Shown piece by piece: positions 25,508-34,675 of a DNA stretch of 64,000 bases (its first letter is position 1; the number at the start of each line of letters is the position of its first letter). The notes below the pieces were generated by a model. It did no database searches. It saw nothing but the letters and a program-made list of their open reading frames with translations, and had not been told where the DNA came from. Position numbers and translations under genes: made by a program. This DNA is from an uncultured Bacteroidales bacterium (GTDB lineage: Bacteria; Bacteroidota; Bacteroidia; Bacteroidales; P3), in the NCBI GenBank assembly GCA_900314725.1, contig OMWJ01000004.1, positions 1-64,000 on the forward strand. Reading direction: 5' to 3'.

Positions 25508-27232
25508 ATGAAGAGGTTGTTTTTGTTTTTATTGTTTTTTTTGTGGGGTGGTTTTCTTTTTGCTCAAATGGAGTGTGATATTCAGATCATACCAAATGAT
25601 ACTGTTTTTTATACAAATAACGACACAACGATAGTTCTTTCTCTTTCTGAAGAACCTAATTTCTTGATTTCTTGGAGCGAAAGTGGTGAAGGTCTCAACG
25701 TTGCCGATTCTCTTCATCCTACTCTGTTTATACCTGCTTCTTCTACTAATTCCATATTCGTAGATGCAACCTTTCTTGATGGAGATAATCTTATAAATAA
25801 TGGGGATTTTGAAAGTGGTAATACAGGTTTTTATTCTGCTCTTCAATATGTCTCATCTACGGGGAGTCAAGCACTATGGAACGAAGGTACATACGCCATA
25901 GGTACTAATCCGCATAATTATCATCAGAGTTGGTGGAATGGTACTCATGATGGGAATATGTATATAGGTAATGGAGCGACCTCGCCTGGTATGGTGGTAT
26001 ATAGAACGACTATAAATGTTCAGCCTTATACGGACTATGTGGTAAAGTTTGAAGCAGCAAATGTGGATAATGGAGCTACAAGTAATAATGTTGCCAGATT
26101 CCAGTTCTCTATTGATGGACAAATGGTTGGGGATATATTTCCTCTTTCAACTAATGTGTTTGAATGGAACACCTATTATCAGATATGGACAAGTGGAAAC
26201 AACTCTACATCCGTCATCACCATCGTCAATCAAAACACTGCAGGAGGAGGTAATGATTTTGCCATAGATAATATAGAGGTTAAGCAGTTGTGTAGTGCAT
26301 ACGATATGGTGCAGATAAGGTCCATCGCTACCTATTATGACACCGTAGAAGCACAGATATGTGAAGGCGAAAGTTATGAGTTTAGAGATACTATTTTTTA
26401 TGAAAATACACTATATAATGATACTGTAAGCGAAGAGAATACCATAAACATCACTACCTTAAACCTTACAGTCAATCCCAAGACTATAAGAAATATAGAG
26501 GCACAAATATGCAGAGGAGAAAGATACACATTTTTTGACACTATACTTTCAACTCCTGGAACCTATTCTTATTTTTTGCAAAGTGAGAATGGTTGTGATA
26601 GTATTATAAATTTACAACTTGACGTCAAAGCCACTTTTACAGACACTATAATAGCGGAGATATGTGAAGGAGAAGTCTATCATGACAACAATTTCAGTGA
26701 AACCAAAACGGGGGTATATACGAAAGAATATATGAGTATTGACGGTTGCCCAAGTAGTGCTACCTTAGTTCTTACCGTTAATCCGAAATACGATATAGAA
26801 TATAGAGTTACAGCTGAAAACGAAGAAGAACCTTTTACAGAATATGGTTTTTATGCTGATAGTTCTGGCACATATATTCAAAATCTCACAACTGAAAAAG
26901 GCTGTGATTCAATACTGACACTGTATTACGTGGTGGATAAGCCTCTTTTGATATATCCTTATAATGCTTTTATGCCTATGAGTGATGATGAGAATCTTAA
27001 TAGGTTTCGTATATGTTCTAATGGAGAAGATGTTCAGATATATAAGTTTCAAATCTATGACAGATGGGGTACTCTGATGTATGAAAGCAACGATATAAAA
27101 GAAGGTTGGGATGGTAAGTATAAAGGGAAATATTGCCCTCAGGGAATTTATGTCTATCATGTTCTATATTATTCTAATTTAGATTCTTCATACGTTAAAG
27201 ATTATACAGGTGAATTTATTCTAATATATTAA
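25508..27232 (+). CDS. T9SS surface protein with type B (gliding-associated) C-terminal domain
   Basis: 574 aa. Signal peptide MKRLFLFLLFFLWGGFLFAQ. The region NLINNGDFESGNTGFYSALQ to about 250 resembles a carbohydrate-binding-like beta-sandwich. Three repeats of about 60 residues follow, each opening with a Cys-containing phrase (AQICEGESYEF, AQICRGERYTF, AEICEGEVYHD) and ending with a GCDSI- or GCPSS-type turn and a hydrophobic strand. The last about 95 residues form a CHU_C/type B sorting domain (RFRICSNGEDVQIYKFQIYD, then RWGTLMYES and GWDGKYKGK). Predicted adhesin-like protein on the cell surface. The M1 peptidase gene follows after 4 bases. Confidence 0.87.
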   Translation: MKRLFLFLLFFLWGGFLFAQMECDIQIIPNDTVFYTNNDTTIVLSLSEEPNFLISWSESGEGLNVADSLHPTLFIPASSTNSIFVDATFLDGDNLINNGDFESGNTGFYSALQYVSSTGSQALWNEGTYAIGTNPHNYHQSWWNGTHDGNMYIGNGATSPGMVVYRTTINVQPYTDYVVKFEAANVDNGATSNNVARFQFSIDGQMVGDIFPLSTNVFEWNTYYQIWTSGNNSTSVITIVNQNTAGGGNDFAIDNIEVKQLCSAYDMVQIRSIATYYDTVEAQICEGESYEFRDTIFYENTLYNDTVSEENTINITTLNLTVNPKTIRNIEAQICRGERYTFFDTILSTPGTYSYFLQSENGCDSIINLQLDVKATFTDTIIAEICEGEVYHDNNFSETKTGVYTKEYMSIDGCPSSATLVLTVNPKYDIEYRVTAENEEEPFTEYGFYADSSGTYIQNLTTEKGCDSILTLYYVVDKPLLIYPYNAFMPMSDDENLNRFRICSNGEDVQIYKFQIYDRWGTLMYESNDIKEGWDGKYKGKYCPQGIYVYHVLYYSNLDSSYVKDYTGEFILIY

Positions 27233-27236
27233 AAAA

Positions 27237-29519
27237 ATGAAAAAGTTATCATTTTTTTCGGTTATATTTTTCTTGTGTTTATATGCAAATGCACAAGTAG
27301 ATGTCTTGCATTATGGTATTAACCTTGACGTAGATAATATGATAAGCAAACATCATATAGGCTACACGGATATAAAAGCACTTGGCTTGCAGGATAATAA
27401 TGTTGTGTCTTTTATGTTGAAAAATCATAATGTGGATTCCATAGTAGATATGAACACCAATACTATTCTGACTTACACTTATGACAATCTTCATCTTGAC
27501 ATAAACCTTTCCTACGATATAGGGGATACACTGCATATTAGAATATACTATAATGGTGGTCAGGTCATAGAACGCTGGGGAGGGATACATTATGATGCTA
27601 ATCTTATTTACACTATAGGGGTTGCTTTTGAAGACTATCCCCATTCATATGCACGAAGTTGGTTTGTGGCAAAAGATGTGTTTGATGATAAAGCAACATA
27701 TAGTTTGAATATCTCTGTACCTAACGGCAGACAGGCACGATGTACAGGGATGTTGGATAGTGTGGTAAATCATGGATCATTTACAACCTATCACTATAGT
27801 GTCTCTCAAAATATTGCTCCTTATTTAGTGTCTATGACTATAGGTAATTTTAATGAATATGCTTCCACAATACATTCTTCTACATATGATTATGATATTC
27901 CTTTAACAGTTCATTATCTTAACTCAGCAATAGGTACTACAATAGAAAATATGTTTGCCAATGTACCTTTAGCTTTTGATACTTTAGAAAAGAGTTTTGG
28001 TAGATATGCTTTTAATCGTGTAGGCTATTGTGTTACTCCAATAGGAAGTATGGAACATGTTGATAATATATCTCTTGCTTCAGGTGCCTTGACAGGAGAA
28101 ATAGAAGGTATGTCTAATATTGTTCATGAAATGGCTCATTCTTGGTTTGGTAACAACATAACCTGCAAGACGCAAAGGGATATGTGGCTTAATGAAGGAT
28201 GGACAAGTTTTACTACTCGTCTTTCTCTTTCGGCTATATATGGAGAAAAAACCACAAGGGATTTCTTCAGGAATAAGCATGAAGAGGTTTTGAAAGATGT
28301 GGTGATGAATGAAGGTCGTTTTCCTGTAGCAGAGCCAGACAGTACTCAGACTTATAGTTCTACCGTATATGACAAAGGGGCTGAGGTTGCTATGTCCTTA
28401 AAAGAATATATTGGTGATGAACTATTCTATGCTGCTGTAAGAGATATGATAGACAGTTTTCATTTCTCTAACCTTACAAGTGAGATGTTAAGAGACTATC
28501 TTTCTTTAAAGACAGGCAAGGACCTTAGTTCATTTTTTGATTGTATGGTTTTTTCTTCTTCTACTCCCCACTATGAGATAACAGAAAAGCACTTTCATGG
28601 CAATAATGCAGATATAACTATAAGCCAGAGAGCCTATCCTGATGTTACTAAGACTATAAGTTCTTCTCGTATTCCTGTTACTTTCTTTGACAGTGAGTTT
28701 AATAGTTTTAAGAAGTATCTTGTTTTTGAAGGTGATCAAGCTACATTACATATAACTAATCTGCCATTTGCTCCTGTTAATGCTATGATAGACTATGATG
28801 AAGAGTTTATGGACCTTACTACTGATTATGCACAGATGATTAAAACCCCAGATACAACCTATCAATTTCCTAACACTTATTTCAGATTAAGAACTGACAA
28901 TATAGATGACAGTAGTTTAATCAGGGCTACATTGCATTGGATAGATGCCCAAGAACAACAACTGCCACAAGGTGTCAATCGTTTGTCTTCACAACACTAT
29001 TGGACTATAGAGGGAGTGAATATGGATAATGAAAAAATGCACGGGGAGTTTAGATACGAAGTAGCAAGTTATTCCACTGCTTTTGATACCACCTTAGCAC
29101 AAGAATACACCCAGAGGGATTCTTTAATGCTGTTGTATAGAAGGGATAAAAACTCTGCTTGGACGCATATACCTTGTTCTCCTATAACAAGTAGTAAAGG
29201 TTTTATGAAGACAAAGTTCTTGTTTGAAGGAGAGTATATTATGGCTATTGGTGATGTTGATGAAGTAGGCTTGAATAGTGTCAATCCAACGGATATAAGA
29301 GTGTATCCTAATCCAACGGATAATGTATGTAAAGTGGAATGTACTAAGCCAACTCAAGCCTTGCTATATAGCATAGACGGAAAGTTGCTTAAAAAGTATA
29401 GATTCACAGAAGGAATAAATACTATCAACCTTTCTGAATTTAAGGATAAAGCCTTTATAATCAGGTTTTACAATGAAAAAACAACTAAGTATTCTTCTAA
29501 GATATTATTCAAAAAATAA
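27237..29519 (+). CDS. Secreted M1-family metallopeptidase with T9SS type A sorting domain
   Basis: 760 aa. Signal peptide MKKLSFFSVIFFLCLYANAQ. Gluzincin core: GSMEH (270-274) at the exopeptidase GxMEN position, zinc site HEMAH (297-301) and third ligand Glu320 in NEGW, giving exact HExxH-18-E spacing. C-terminal type A sorting domain from VYPNPTDN to the final KILFKK. It should cleave N-terminal residues of peptides outside the cell. Co-transcribed with the upstream surface protein (4-base gap). His in place of Asn in the GxMEN motif may alter N-terminal amine recognition. Confidence 0.9.
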   Translation: MKKLSFFSVIFFLCLYANAQVDVLHYGINLDVDNMISKHHIGYTDIKALGLQDNNVVSFMLKNHNVDSIVDMNTNTILTYTYDNLHLDINLSYDIGDTLHIRIYYNGGQVIERWGGIHYDANLIYTIGVAFEDYPHSYARSWFVAKDVFDDKATYSLNISVPNGRQARCTGMLDSVVNHGSFTTYHYSVSQNIAPYLVSMTIGNFNEYASTIHSSTYDYDIPLTVHYLNSAIGTTIENMFANVPLAFDTLEKSFGRYAFNRVGYCVTPIGSMEHVDNISLASGALTGEIEGMSNIVHEMAHSWFGNNITCKTQRDMWLNEGWTSFTTRLSLSAIYGEKTTRDFFRNKHEEVLKDVVMNEGRFPVAEPDSTQTYSSTVYDKGAEVAMSLKEYIGDELFYAAVRDMIDSFHFSNLTSEMLRDYLSLKTGKDLSSFFDCMVFSSSTPHYEITEKHFHGNNADITISQRAYPDVTKTISSSRIPVTFFDSEFNSFKKYLVFEGDQATLHITNLPFAPVNAMIDYDEEFMDLTTDYAQMIKTPDTTYQFPNTYFRLRTDNIDDSSLIRATLHWIDAQEQQLPQGVNRLSSQHYWTIEGVNMDNEKMHGEFRYEVASYSTAFDTTLAQEYTQRDSLMLLYRRDKNSAWTHIPCSPITSSKGFMKTKFLFEGEYIMAIGDVDEVGLNSVNPTDIRVYPNPTDNVCKVECTKPTQALLYSIDGKLLKKYRFTEGINTINLSEFKDKAFIIRFYNEKTTKYSSKILFKK

Positions 29520-29583
29520 AAAAAATAAAAAAAAATCGGGAATTTCATTTACCTTTTGCAGAAAAAGTTGTTTATATGTGTAG

Positions 29584-30141
29584 ATGAACAATGAAGACTT
29601 GTCAAAAATAGTATCACTTTGTAAGGAAGGTAATACAGAAGCTCAGAAAAAACTCTTTTACCTCTATAGCGAACAGATGATGTTTGTCTGCAAGAGGTAT
29701 CTGTTTAATGATGAGGACTGCAAAGATGTGCTTATGGACAGTTTTATGCAGGTCTTTAAGGCTATGTCGTCATATGAGTTTAAGGGAGGTAAGGCTCTTT
29801 ATTCTTGGATTAGAACCATAGTAACCAACCGATGTATTAATGTTATTAAAAAGAAAGTTCGCCAAAAGCCAACGATAGATATAGAACAATATGAGCAAGA
29901 AAAAAGAATAGACCAGGAAAAACAATATGAATATACTCAAGAAGAACTGATGTGGTGTTTAAAGAACATACCCGAAAGGCTTAGGCTTATATTTAATATG
30001 TATGTTATAGACGAATATTCACTTAAAGATATTGCTATAAGGTTGGAAACATCAGTAGATACTATTAAGACATCTCTCTTTCAGGCACGAAATTTATTAA
30101 GACAAAAACTTGAAGAATTAAAAGCAAAACATATTAGGTAA
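29584..30141 (+). CDS. ECF-type RNA polymerase sigma factor
   Basis: 185 aa. Region 2 is LYSEQMMFVCKRYLFNDEDC followed by a DVLMDSFMQVF helix; region 4 is EYSLKDIAIRLETSVDTIKT with the recognition helix, ending in SLFQARNLLRQKL. Extracytoplasmic-function sigma factor that redirects RNA polymerase. It is followed 2 bases later by a one-TM protein in the anti-sigma position. The upstream gap has TACCTTTTG, close to the -7 consensus, near 29551. Confidence 0.93.
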   Translation: MNNEDLSKIVSLCKEGNTEAQKKLFYLYSEQMMFVCKRYLFNDEDCKDVLMDSFMQVFKAMSSYEFKGGKALYSWIRTIVTNRCINVIKKKVRQKPTIDIEQYEQEKRIDQEKQYEYTQEELMWCLKNIPERLRLIFNMYVIDEYSLKDIAIRLETSVDTIKTSLFQARNLLRQKLEELKAKHIR

Positions 30142-30143
30142 GT

Positions 30144-30983
30144 ATGGATATAGATAAGTTGTTTAAAGATAAAATCTATGAAGGTCAAGCACCTGTGGAA
30201 GATAGTCTGTGGAGCGATATAGAGGCTAAGCTTAATACTCCTTCTGCCAATGCTTCTCCTACTCAGACTGCTGGTGCTAAGTCTTTTATCTCTCAGACTT
30301 GGCAGGCTATGACAATAGGTGCTAAGGTTGTTACTTCTGTTGTTGCTGTGGCTTTGGTTTCTACGGCTGTGGCGTTATTGGTTAATGGTTCTGATAACGT
30401 TTCGTCAAATGGTTCTGATGAACATTCTAATGGTCAAGAACAAATAAGTCAGATACTTGAAGATACAACCCATACAGCACCAGATAATATCAATAAAGAA
30501 GAAACCATTTCTAAAGAAAATACTTCTAAAGATGTTGATTTTGAACCATACTACGATGATGATATAACACTAAACAATATTGACGAAACCTATAAACCCA
30601 ATCCACCTTCTAAGATAGAAAACAATACTTCTCCATCTTCTAACATAAATCCCAAGAAGATAAAAAACGATACCGCTTCTAATAAGATAAAGCCTGTTTC
30701 CCACATAGATACTAACGCTAATGTAGATATAAAGATACCTAACTATATAACTCCCAATGCTGATGGAATAAATGACTGCTTTAATATTAAAAACATAGAC
30801 AAATACCCTGATAACACTCTGATAATAAAAGACAGGAAAGGTAAGATAGTATTCAGACAGAGGCATTATAATGGGTCGTTCTGCGGAGAAAACTGTGTAG
30901 TGGGTACTTATTTCTATGTTTTAACCGTAAGAAAAGGTTCTCATGTGCAACAATTCACAGGTGTTATAGAAGTTTTAAGATAA
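30144..30983 (+). CDS. Putative anti-sigma membrane protein ending in a T9SS type B sorting domain
   Basis: 279 aa, no signal peptide. Residues 1-58 look cytoplasmic: DKLFKDKIYEGQAPVEDSLW followed by SDIEAKL, like the N-terminal segment of Bacteroidota proteins that accompany ECF sigma genes. One membrane helix follows at about 60-80, then a Ser/Asn/Lys-rich periplasmic linker (85-200). From about 204 to the end comes a type B sorting domain (IPNYITPNADGINDCFNIKN, then GTYFYVLTVRKGSHVQQF). Position and topology suggest an anti-sigma factor; the sorting domain on a membrane-anchored protein is odd. Confidence 0.75.
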   Translation: MDIDKLFKDKIYEGQAPVEDSLWSDIEAKLNTPSANASPTQTAGAKSFISQTWQAMTIGAKVVTSVVAVALVSTAVALLVNGSDNVSSNGSDEHSNGQEQISQILEDTTHTAPDNINKEETISKENTSKDVDFEPYYDDDITLNNIDETYKPNPPSKIENNTSPSSNINPKKIKNDTASNKIKPVSHIDTNANVDIKIPNYITPNADGINDCFNIKNIDKYPDNTLIIKDRKGKIVFRQRHYNGSFCGENCVVGTYFYVLTVRKGSHVQQFTGVIEVLR

Positions 30984-31105
30984 AAAAAAGAGTATCTTAT
31001 CTATTTATTTATTAGTTGTTTAGTAAAAAGTTGATAATTTTTTTGTAAAATTGGTATGCAAATAAAAAAAACTTACTAATATTGCAAAAAATTTATGTTA
31101 GTGAT

Positions 31106-31744
31106 ATGAAAGAAACAACATCAAAGAAAACAACTACCAAAAAAACTACTATAGCAGTTGAAAAAGAGACTGTACAAAAGAAAGCAACATCAAAGAAAAC
31201 AACATCAAAAACAACAACAAAAACAACTCCTAAAAAGACTGCTGCTAAAAAGACTACTACAACTAAGACTACTAAGAAAACGACTACTAAGACAACTACA
31301 CCTGCCCCAAAAATAGAAAAGAAAAGACTAATAGTTTCATATAAGAACCTTCAGGAACAAGATATGGAACTGTTTAATACTACTTATGCAGATGGTTTTA
31401 TGAATTATATTCAAAAGATAGAAAAGCCAGACGGTACTCCTATGTTCTTAGTTCCATTAGAAACCGAGCAGGCGTATCTTATGGTAAAGGTTGAGGTAAA
31501 GGTAGATGACAGATTAACAGACGATGACTTTGATAAAGAATATGACGAAAAAGAGCAAGAGACGACATTGGATGATATAGAAAATGGTAAGGAGAATCAG
31601 AGCTTTAAGTTGATACATGGGGATTACTCTACGGAAGATAGAATGATTGAAGAACAGGCTAATAAAGATATGAGCGAAGAAGATAATATGAACATAGATG
31701 ATATAGATGAAGATGAAGTTATAGACCCTGATACATTAGAATAG
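31106..31744 (+). CDS. Conserved Bacteroidales protein with Lys/Thr-rich histone-like tail
   Basis: 212 aa from ATG 31106; a TTG eight codons upstream lies inside the -7 box (TAATATTG, about 31077-31084) and is rejected. Residues 1-75 are almost only Lys, Thr, Ala and Pro (KKTTTKKTT-type repeats), like H1 tails. Residues 76-140 form a globular domain (KRLIVSYKNLQEQDMELFNT, then MFLVPLETEQAYLMVKVEVK). The C-terminus is strongly acidic. I recall such a tail-plus-domain protein in many Bacteroidales, function unknown. The basic tail suggests nucleic-acid binding. Confidence 0.8.
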   Translation: MKETTSKKTTTKKTTIAVEKETVQKKATSKKTTSKTTTKTTPKKTAAKKTTTTKTTKKTTTKTTTPAPKIEKKRLIVSYKNLQEQDMELFNTTYADGFMNYIQKIEKPDGTPMFLVPLETEQAYLMVKVEVKVDDRLTDDDFDKEYDEKEQETTLDDIENGKENQSFKLIHGDYSTEDRMIEEQANKDMSEEDNMNIDDIDEDEVIDPDTLE

Positions 31745-31824
31745 ATTTACTTAATTAGGATTTTAGATTTACGAGAAAACTTATTTGTTTTCTCAGTTGT
31801 TTTCACAGTTTTATATATTTTTTT

Positions 31825-31856
31825 GGACACTTATTTTTTTAGGTGTCCGTTTTTCT
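31825..31856 (+). terminator. Rho-independent terminator, plus strand
   Basis: GGACAC (31825-31830) pairs with GTGTCC (31843-31848), followed by GTTTTTCTTTT. Confidence 0.7.
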
Positions 31857-31878
31857 TTTACTTCCTTTTGCCTTAAAC

Positions 31879-31911
31879 AAAAAAAAGCAATACTCTCATA
31901 AGGAGTATTGC
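31879..31911 (-). terminator. Rho-independent terminator of the DUF1015 gene
   Basis: GCAATACTC (31887-31895) and GAGTATTGC (31903-31911) are complementary around a short loop; the minus strand then has a T run (31878-31886). It lies 39 bases past the stop at 31950. Confidence 0.85.
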
Positions 31912-31949
31912 CCAAAAAGTTTTTTTTGTTATTTTACTAAAATGCTTTC

Positions 31950-33203
31950 CTATTGTAATTCGTGGATAACTAATCCTGAACGAAGTTTTGGCTCAAACCA
32001 AGTTGATTTAGGAGGCATAATATTGCCTGTGTCTGCTATCTCCATAAGTTGATTCATACTTACAGGATAAAGAGCAAAAGCAACTTTCATTTCTCCGCTA
32101 TCTACTCTACGTTTTAATTCGCCTAAGCCTCTGATACCACCAACGAAGTCTATTCTCTTGTCTGTTCTCAAATCCTTGATACCAAGAACTCTGTCCAATA
32201 GATTGTCAGACAAAATGCTTACATCCAAAACACCAATAGGGTCATTAGCATTGAATGTGCCTTCCTTAGCAGTCAAGCGATACCACTCACCATTCAAATA
32301 CATTGAATATTCGTGTAGTTTAGTAGGCTTGTAGATTTCTTTACCCATATTCTCTACTGTGAAGTTTTCTTCTATCTTCTTGATAAAGTCAGCCTCACTA
32401 AGACCATTCAAATCCTTAACAACACGGTTGTAGTCAATGATATGTAGTTGAGAAGCTGGGAAGATAACAGCCATAAAGTAGTTGTATTCTTCTTCTCCTG
32501 TATGGTTAGGGTTCTTAGCCTTTCTTTCCATACCTACGTTTGCACCTGCAGCACTTCTGTGGTGTCCGTCAGCAATATATAATGCAGGAACTTCTTTATC
32601 AAATATTTCTTCCAATCGCTTTATTTTTGCATTGTCGTTGATAACCCAGAACTTGTGTCCAAAGCCATCTTCTTTTGCAATGTAGTCATATACAGGTTTT
32701 TCGTTCTTAACAACGCTATTAACTATCTCATCTATCTCTTTGTTGTCAGGATAAGCAAAGAAAACAGGCTCAAGGTTAGAATTGGTTTTATCAATTATAA
32801 CTTGTCTTTCAGCCTCTTTTTTCTTTAAAGTCAATTCGTGTTTCTTAATCTTACCTTCAACATAATCTTCTGCGTATGCACAACCTACAATACCATATTG
32901 TGTTCTGCCGTCCATTGTCTGTGCATAGATATAAAGTTTAGGTTCTTTGTCTTGTACCAACCAGCCTTTTGCCTTGAAATCTTCGTATGTTTTCTTAGCC
33001 TGCTCAAATACTTCAGGAGCATTGCTTGCTGTTCCTTCTTTTAGGTCTATCTCTGCCTTAGTGATGTGAAGTAAAGAATAAGGATTGCCTTTGGCTAACT
33101 CTCTTGCTTCTTCACTGTTGATAACATCGTATGGTTGTGCTTGCAATTGTTCTGCAATTTCTACAGGAGGACGAAATCCTCTAAATGCTCTAACTTTTGT
33201 CAT
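31950..33203 (-). CDS. DUF1015-family protein
   Basis: 417 aa, matching the DUF1015 family: KVRAFRGFRPP at the N-terminus, QPYDVINSEEARELAKGNPY, LYIADGHHRSAAGANVG in the middle, and DFVGGIRGLGELKRRVDSGE near the C-terminus. In some genomes the gene lies near serA/serC, but function remains unproven; the conserved ADGHHR motif hints at a metal- or phosphate-binding enzyme. Single-gene unit with its own promoter and terminator. Confidence 0.9.
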   Translation of the reverse strand: MTKVRAFRGFRPPVEIAEQLQAQPYDVINSEEARELAKGNPYSLLHITKAEIDLKEGTASNAPEVFEQAKKTYEDFKAKGWLVQDKEPKLYIYAQTMDGRTQYGIVGCAYAEDYVEGKIKKHELTLKKKEAERQVIIDKTNSNLEPVFFAYPDNKEIDEIVNSVVKNEKPVYDYIAKEDGFGHKFWVINDNAKIKRLEEIFDKEVPALYIADGHHRSAAGANVGMERKAKNPNHTGEEEYNYFMAVIFPASQLHIIDYNRVVKDLNGLSEADFIKKIEENFTVENMGKEIYKPTKLHEYSMYLNGEWYRLTAKEGTFNANDPIGVLDVSILSDNLLDRVLGIKDLRTDKRIDFVGGIRGLGELKRRVDSGEMKVAFALYPVSMNQLMEIADTGNIMPPKSTWFEPKLRSGLVIHELQ

Positions 33204-33251
33204 AGTTTTTATCTATTTTTATGTGAATGTTATTATTTGCTTTATAGTTTG

Positions 33252-33259
33252 CAAAAATA
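33252..33259 (-). promoter_or_regulatory. Putative DUF1015 promoter
   Basis: Minus strand reads TATTTTTG, a TAnnTTTG box, 49 bases upstream of the start at 33203. Confidence 0.5.
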
Positions 33260-33552
33260 CACAATAATTTTAAAAAGAGTTAAGTTCTTTGATTATTTTA
33301 AAAAAAATAATAATTTTTTAACACCTCACAAGCCCAAAAACCTCTCTCTTTGGAACAGATTTCATTATTATTTTATGTGTGTTGATTATCTCTTTTTGTC
33401 CCTTACTCTTCCCTTCATATGAGTGCAAAAATTAAGAAAAACTGCACTATATGAGTGTATTTTTGTTTTATCTTCCTCTTTTTACAATAAAAAAACATAT
33501 TCTACAACTGTTATTTTTTTCTTTTGCTTTTCTTTTTAAATAAAACTTTTTG
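33260..33552. other. Non-coding gap at the left edge of the accessory island
   Basis: No convincing gene. It contains TCTTTGATTATTTTAAAA (near 33288), an 18-base phrase also found inside the 499-bp element near 25325, and AACACCTCACAAGCCC. Near the right end it has the 9-bp direct repeats described separately. Confidence 0.5.
33417..33457. promoter_or_regulatory. Possible operator upstream of the WYL regulator
   Basis: ATATGAGTG occurs at 33417-33425 and 33449-33457, 32 bases apart, about three helical turns. Between them AGTGCA (33422-33427) and TGCACT (33443-33448) form an inverted pair. It lies about 95 bases before the WYL -7 box. Confidence 0.4.
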
Positions 33553-33560
33553 TAATTTTG
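33553..33560 (+). promoter_or_regulatory. Putative promoter of the WYL regulator gene
   Basis: TAATTTTG, a perfect TAnnTTTG box. The in-frame TTG at 33558 lies within this box, which supports the downstream ATG at 33588 as the start. Confidence 0.55.
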
Positions 33561-33587
33561 CAAGTGCTGTTGATAAAAAAGCAAGAT

Positions 33588-34613
33588 ATGCCGACGAACA
33601 AAAACGCTATAGTAAGATATAAGTACTTGGATAAGATGCTTTCTGACAGATATCACTACTATGATATCCATGATTTGACAGACAAATGTAATGAATGGCT
33701 GGAGTTTGACGGTTTTCAGTGTGTTTCCCAGCGTTGTATAGAAAAAGACATCAACGAACTGTCTTTTTCTCCTTTCTCAGCAGACATTGAGAGATACAGA
33801 TATAATGGTAAAAGGTGCATAAGATACAAAGACCCTACTTTCTCAATATTCAACAAAAAACTTTCTGAAGATGAAAAGAACCTTCTTGCTGAAGTACTTA
33901 ACACCATTGGTCAGTTTGAAGGACTTGACAATTTTGATTGGATTGATAAACTTAAACAACGCCTTAACATAGAAGAACACAAGAAAATAATAAGTTTCTC
34001 AAACAATCCTTATCTAAGAAATTCCAATCTCTTAGGCGTGTTGTTCTCTGTAATATCCAACAAACTGGTTGTTAATCTTACTTATCACAGCTTTAAAAAC
34101 GAACAGGAGCGTAACATTGTTGTTTATCCTTATCTGCTGAAACAATGGAATAATAGATGGTATCTGATAGCAAGTGCTGAAGATGGATTTATACTTAATT
34201 TTGCATTGGACAGGATAGACAAGGTAGAACCTTTACTGGACAGAAAGTATAAAGATATTGACTGCGATTTGGAGGAAAGGTTTGAAGATATTATAGGCGT
34301 TACTATTCCTGCTGATAAGAAGGTAGAAGAAATACTATTCTGGATAAGTGATAAAAGTTTCCCCTACATTGATACAAAGCCTTTACATGCCTCACAAGTG
34401 GTAATCAACAACGATAATGAACTAAGAAGCAAATACCCTCAATTACACAATGGTAAATTCATAAAACTCAACTGTATGATTAACTACGAACTGTTTCAGC
34501 TCTTTATGTCTCATTTGGAAGACATTATCATACTTACCCCAACTCACTTGCAAGACAAAATACACAATACAATAAAAACAAAAAATGAAGAATATTTTTC
34601 TTTACGAAAATAG
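33588..34613 (+). CDS. WYL-domain transcriptional regulator
   Basis: 341 aa from ATG 33588. The N-terminal region YKYLDKMLSDRYHYYDIHDL with the CVSQRCIEKDINEL segment is a winged-helix-like DNA-binding domain. The WYL domain (about 155-235) has LVVNLTYHSF, VVYPYLLKQWNNRWYLIA and NFALDRIDKVEPL. A WCX-type C-terminal domain follows. WYL regulators often control phage-defence loci in response to a nucleic-acid or nucleotide ligand. It lies 62 bases upstream of the ATPase-led operon, same strand, so it is its likely regulator. Confidence 0.9.
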   Translation: MPTNKNAIVRYKYLDKMLSDRYHYYDIHDLTDKCNEWLEFDGFQCVSQRCIEKDINELSFSPFSADIERYRYNGKRCIRYKDPTFSIFNKKLSEDEKNLLAEVLNTIGQFEGLDNFDWIDKLKQRLNIEEHKKIISFSNNPYLRNSNLLGVLFSVISNKLVVNLTYHSFKNEQERNIVVYPYLLKQWNNRWYLIASAEDGFILNFALDRIDKVEPLLDRKYKDIDCDLEERFEDIIGVTIPADKKVEEILFWISDKSFPYIDTKPLHASQVVINNDNELRSKYPQLHNGKFIKLNCMINYELFQLFMSHLEDIIILTPTHLQDKIHNTIKTKNEEYFSLRK

Positions 34614-34630
34614 AGTGCGTAAAGCCATTA

Positions 34631-34638
34631 TAATTTTG
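34631..34638 (+). promoter_or_regulatory. Putative promoter of the ATPase-led operon
   Basis: TAATTTTG, a perfect TAnnTTTG box, 37 bases upstream of the ATPase start and separate from the WYL promoter. Confidence 0.5.
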
Positions 34639-34675
34639 CAACTGAAAAACACAACAAGATAAAAAATAAAAAGAT

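Noticed and set aside
33135-33422. 95-codon frame upstream of the WYL gene
   Set aside because: Begins antisense inside the DUF1015 gene and continues through non-coding sequence; Cys/Phe/Leu-rich composition without family features.
33558-33587. TTG start for the WYL regulator
   Set aside because: The TTG lies inside the TAATTTTG promoter box, so it would not be in the transcript; ATG 33588 is preferred. The same reasoning applies to TTG 31082 for the Lys/Thr-tailed protein.
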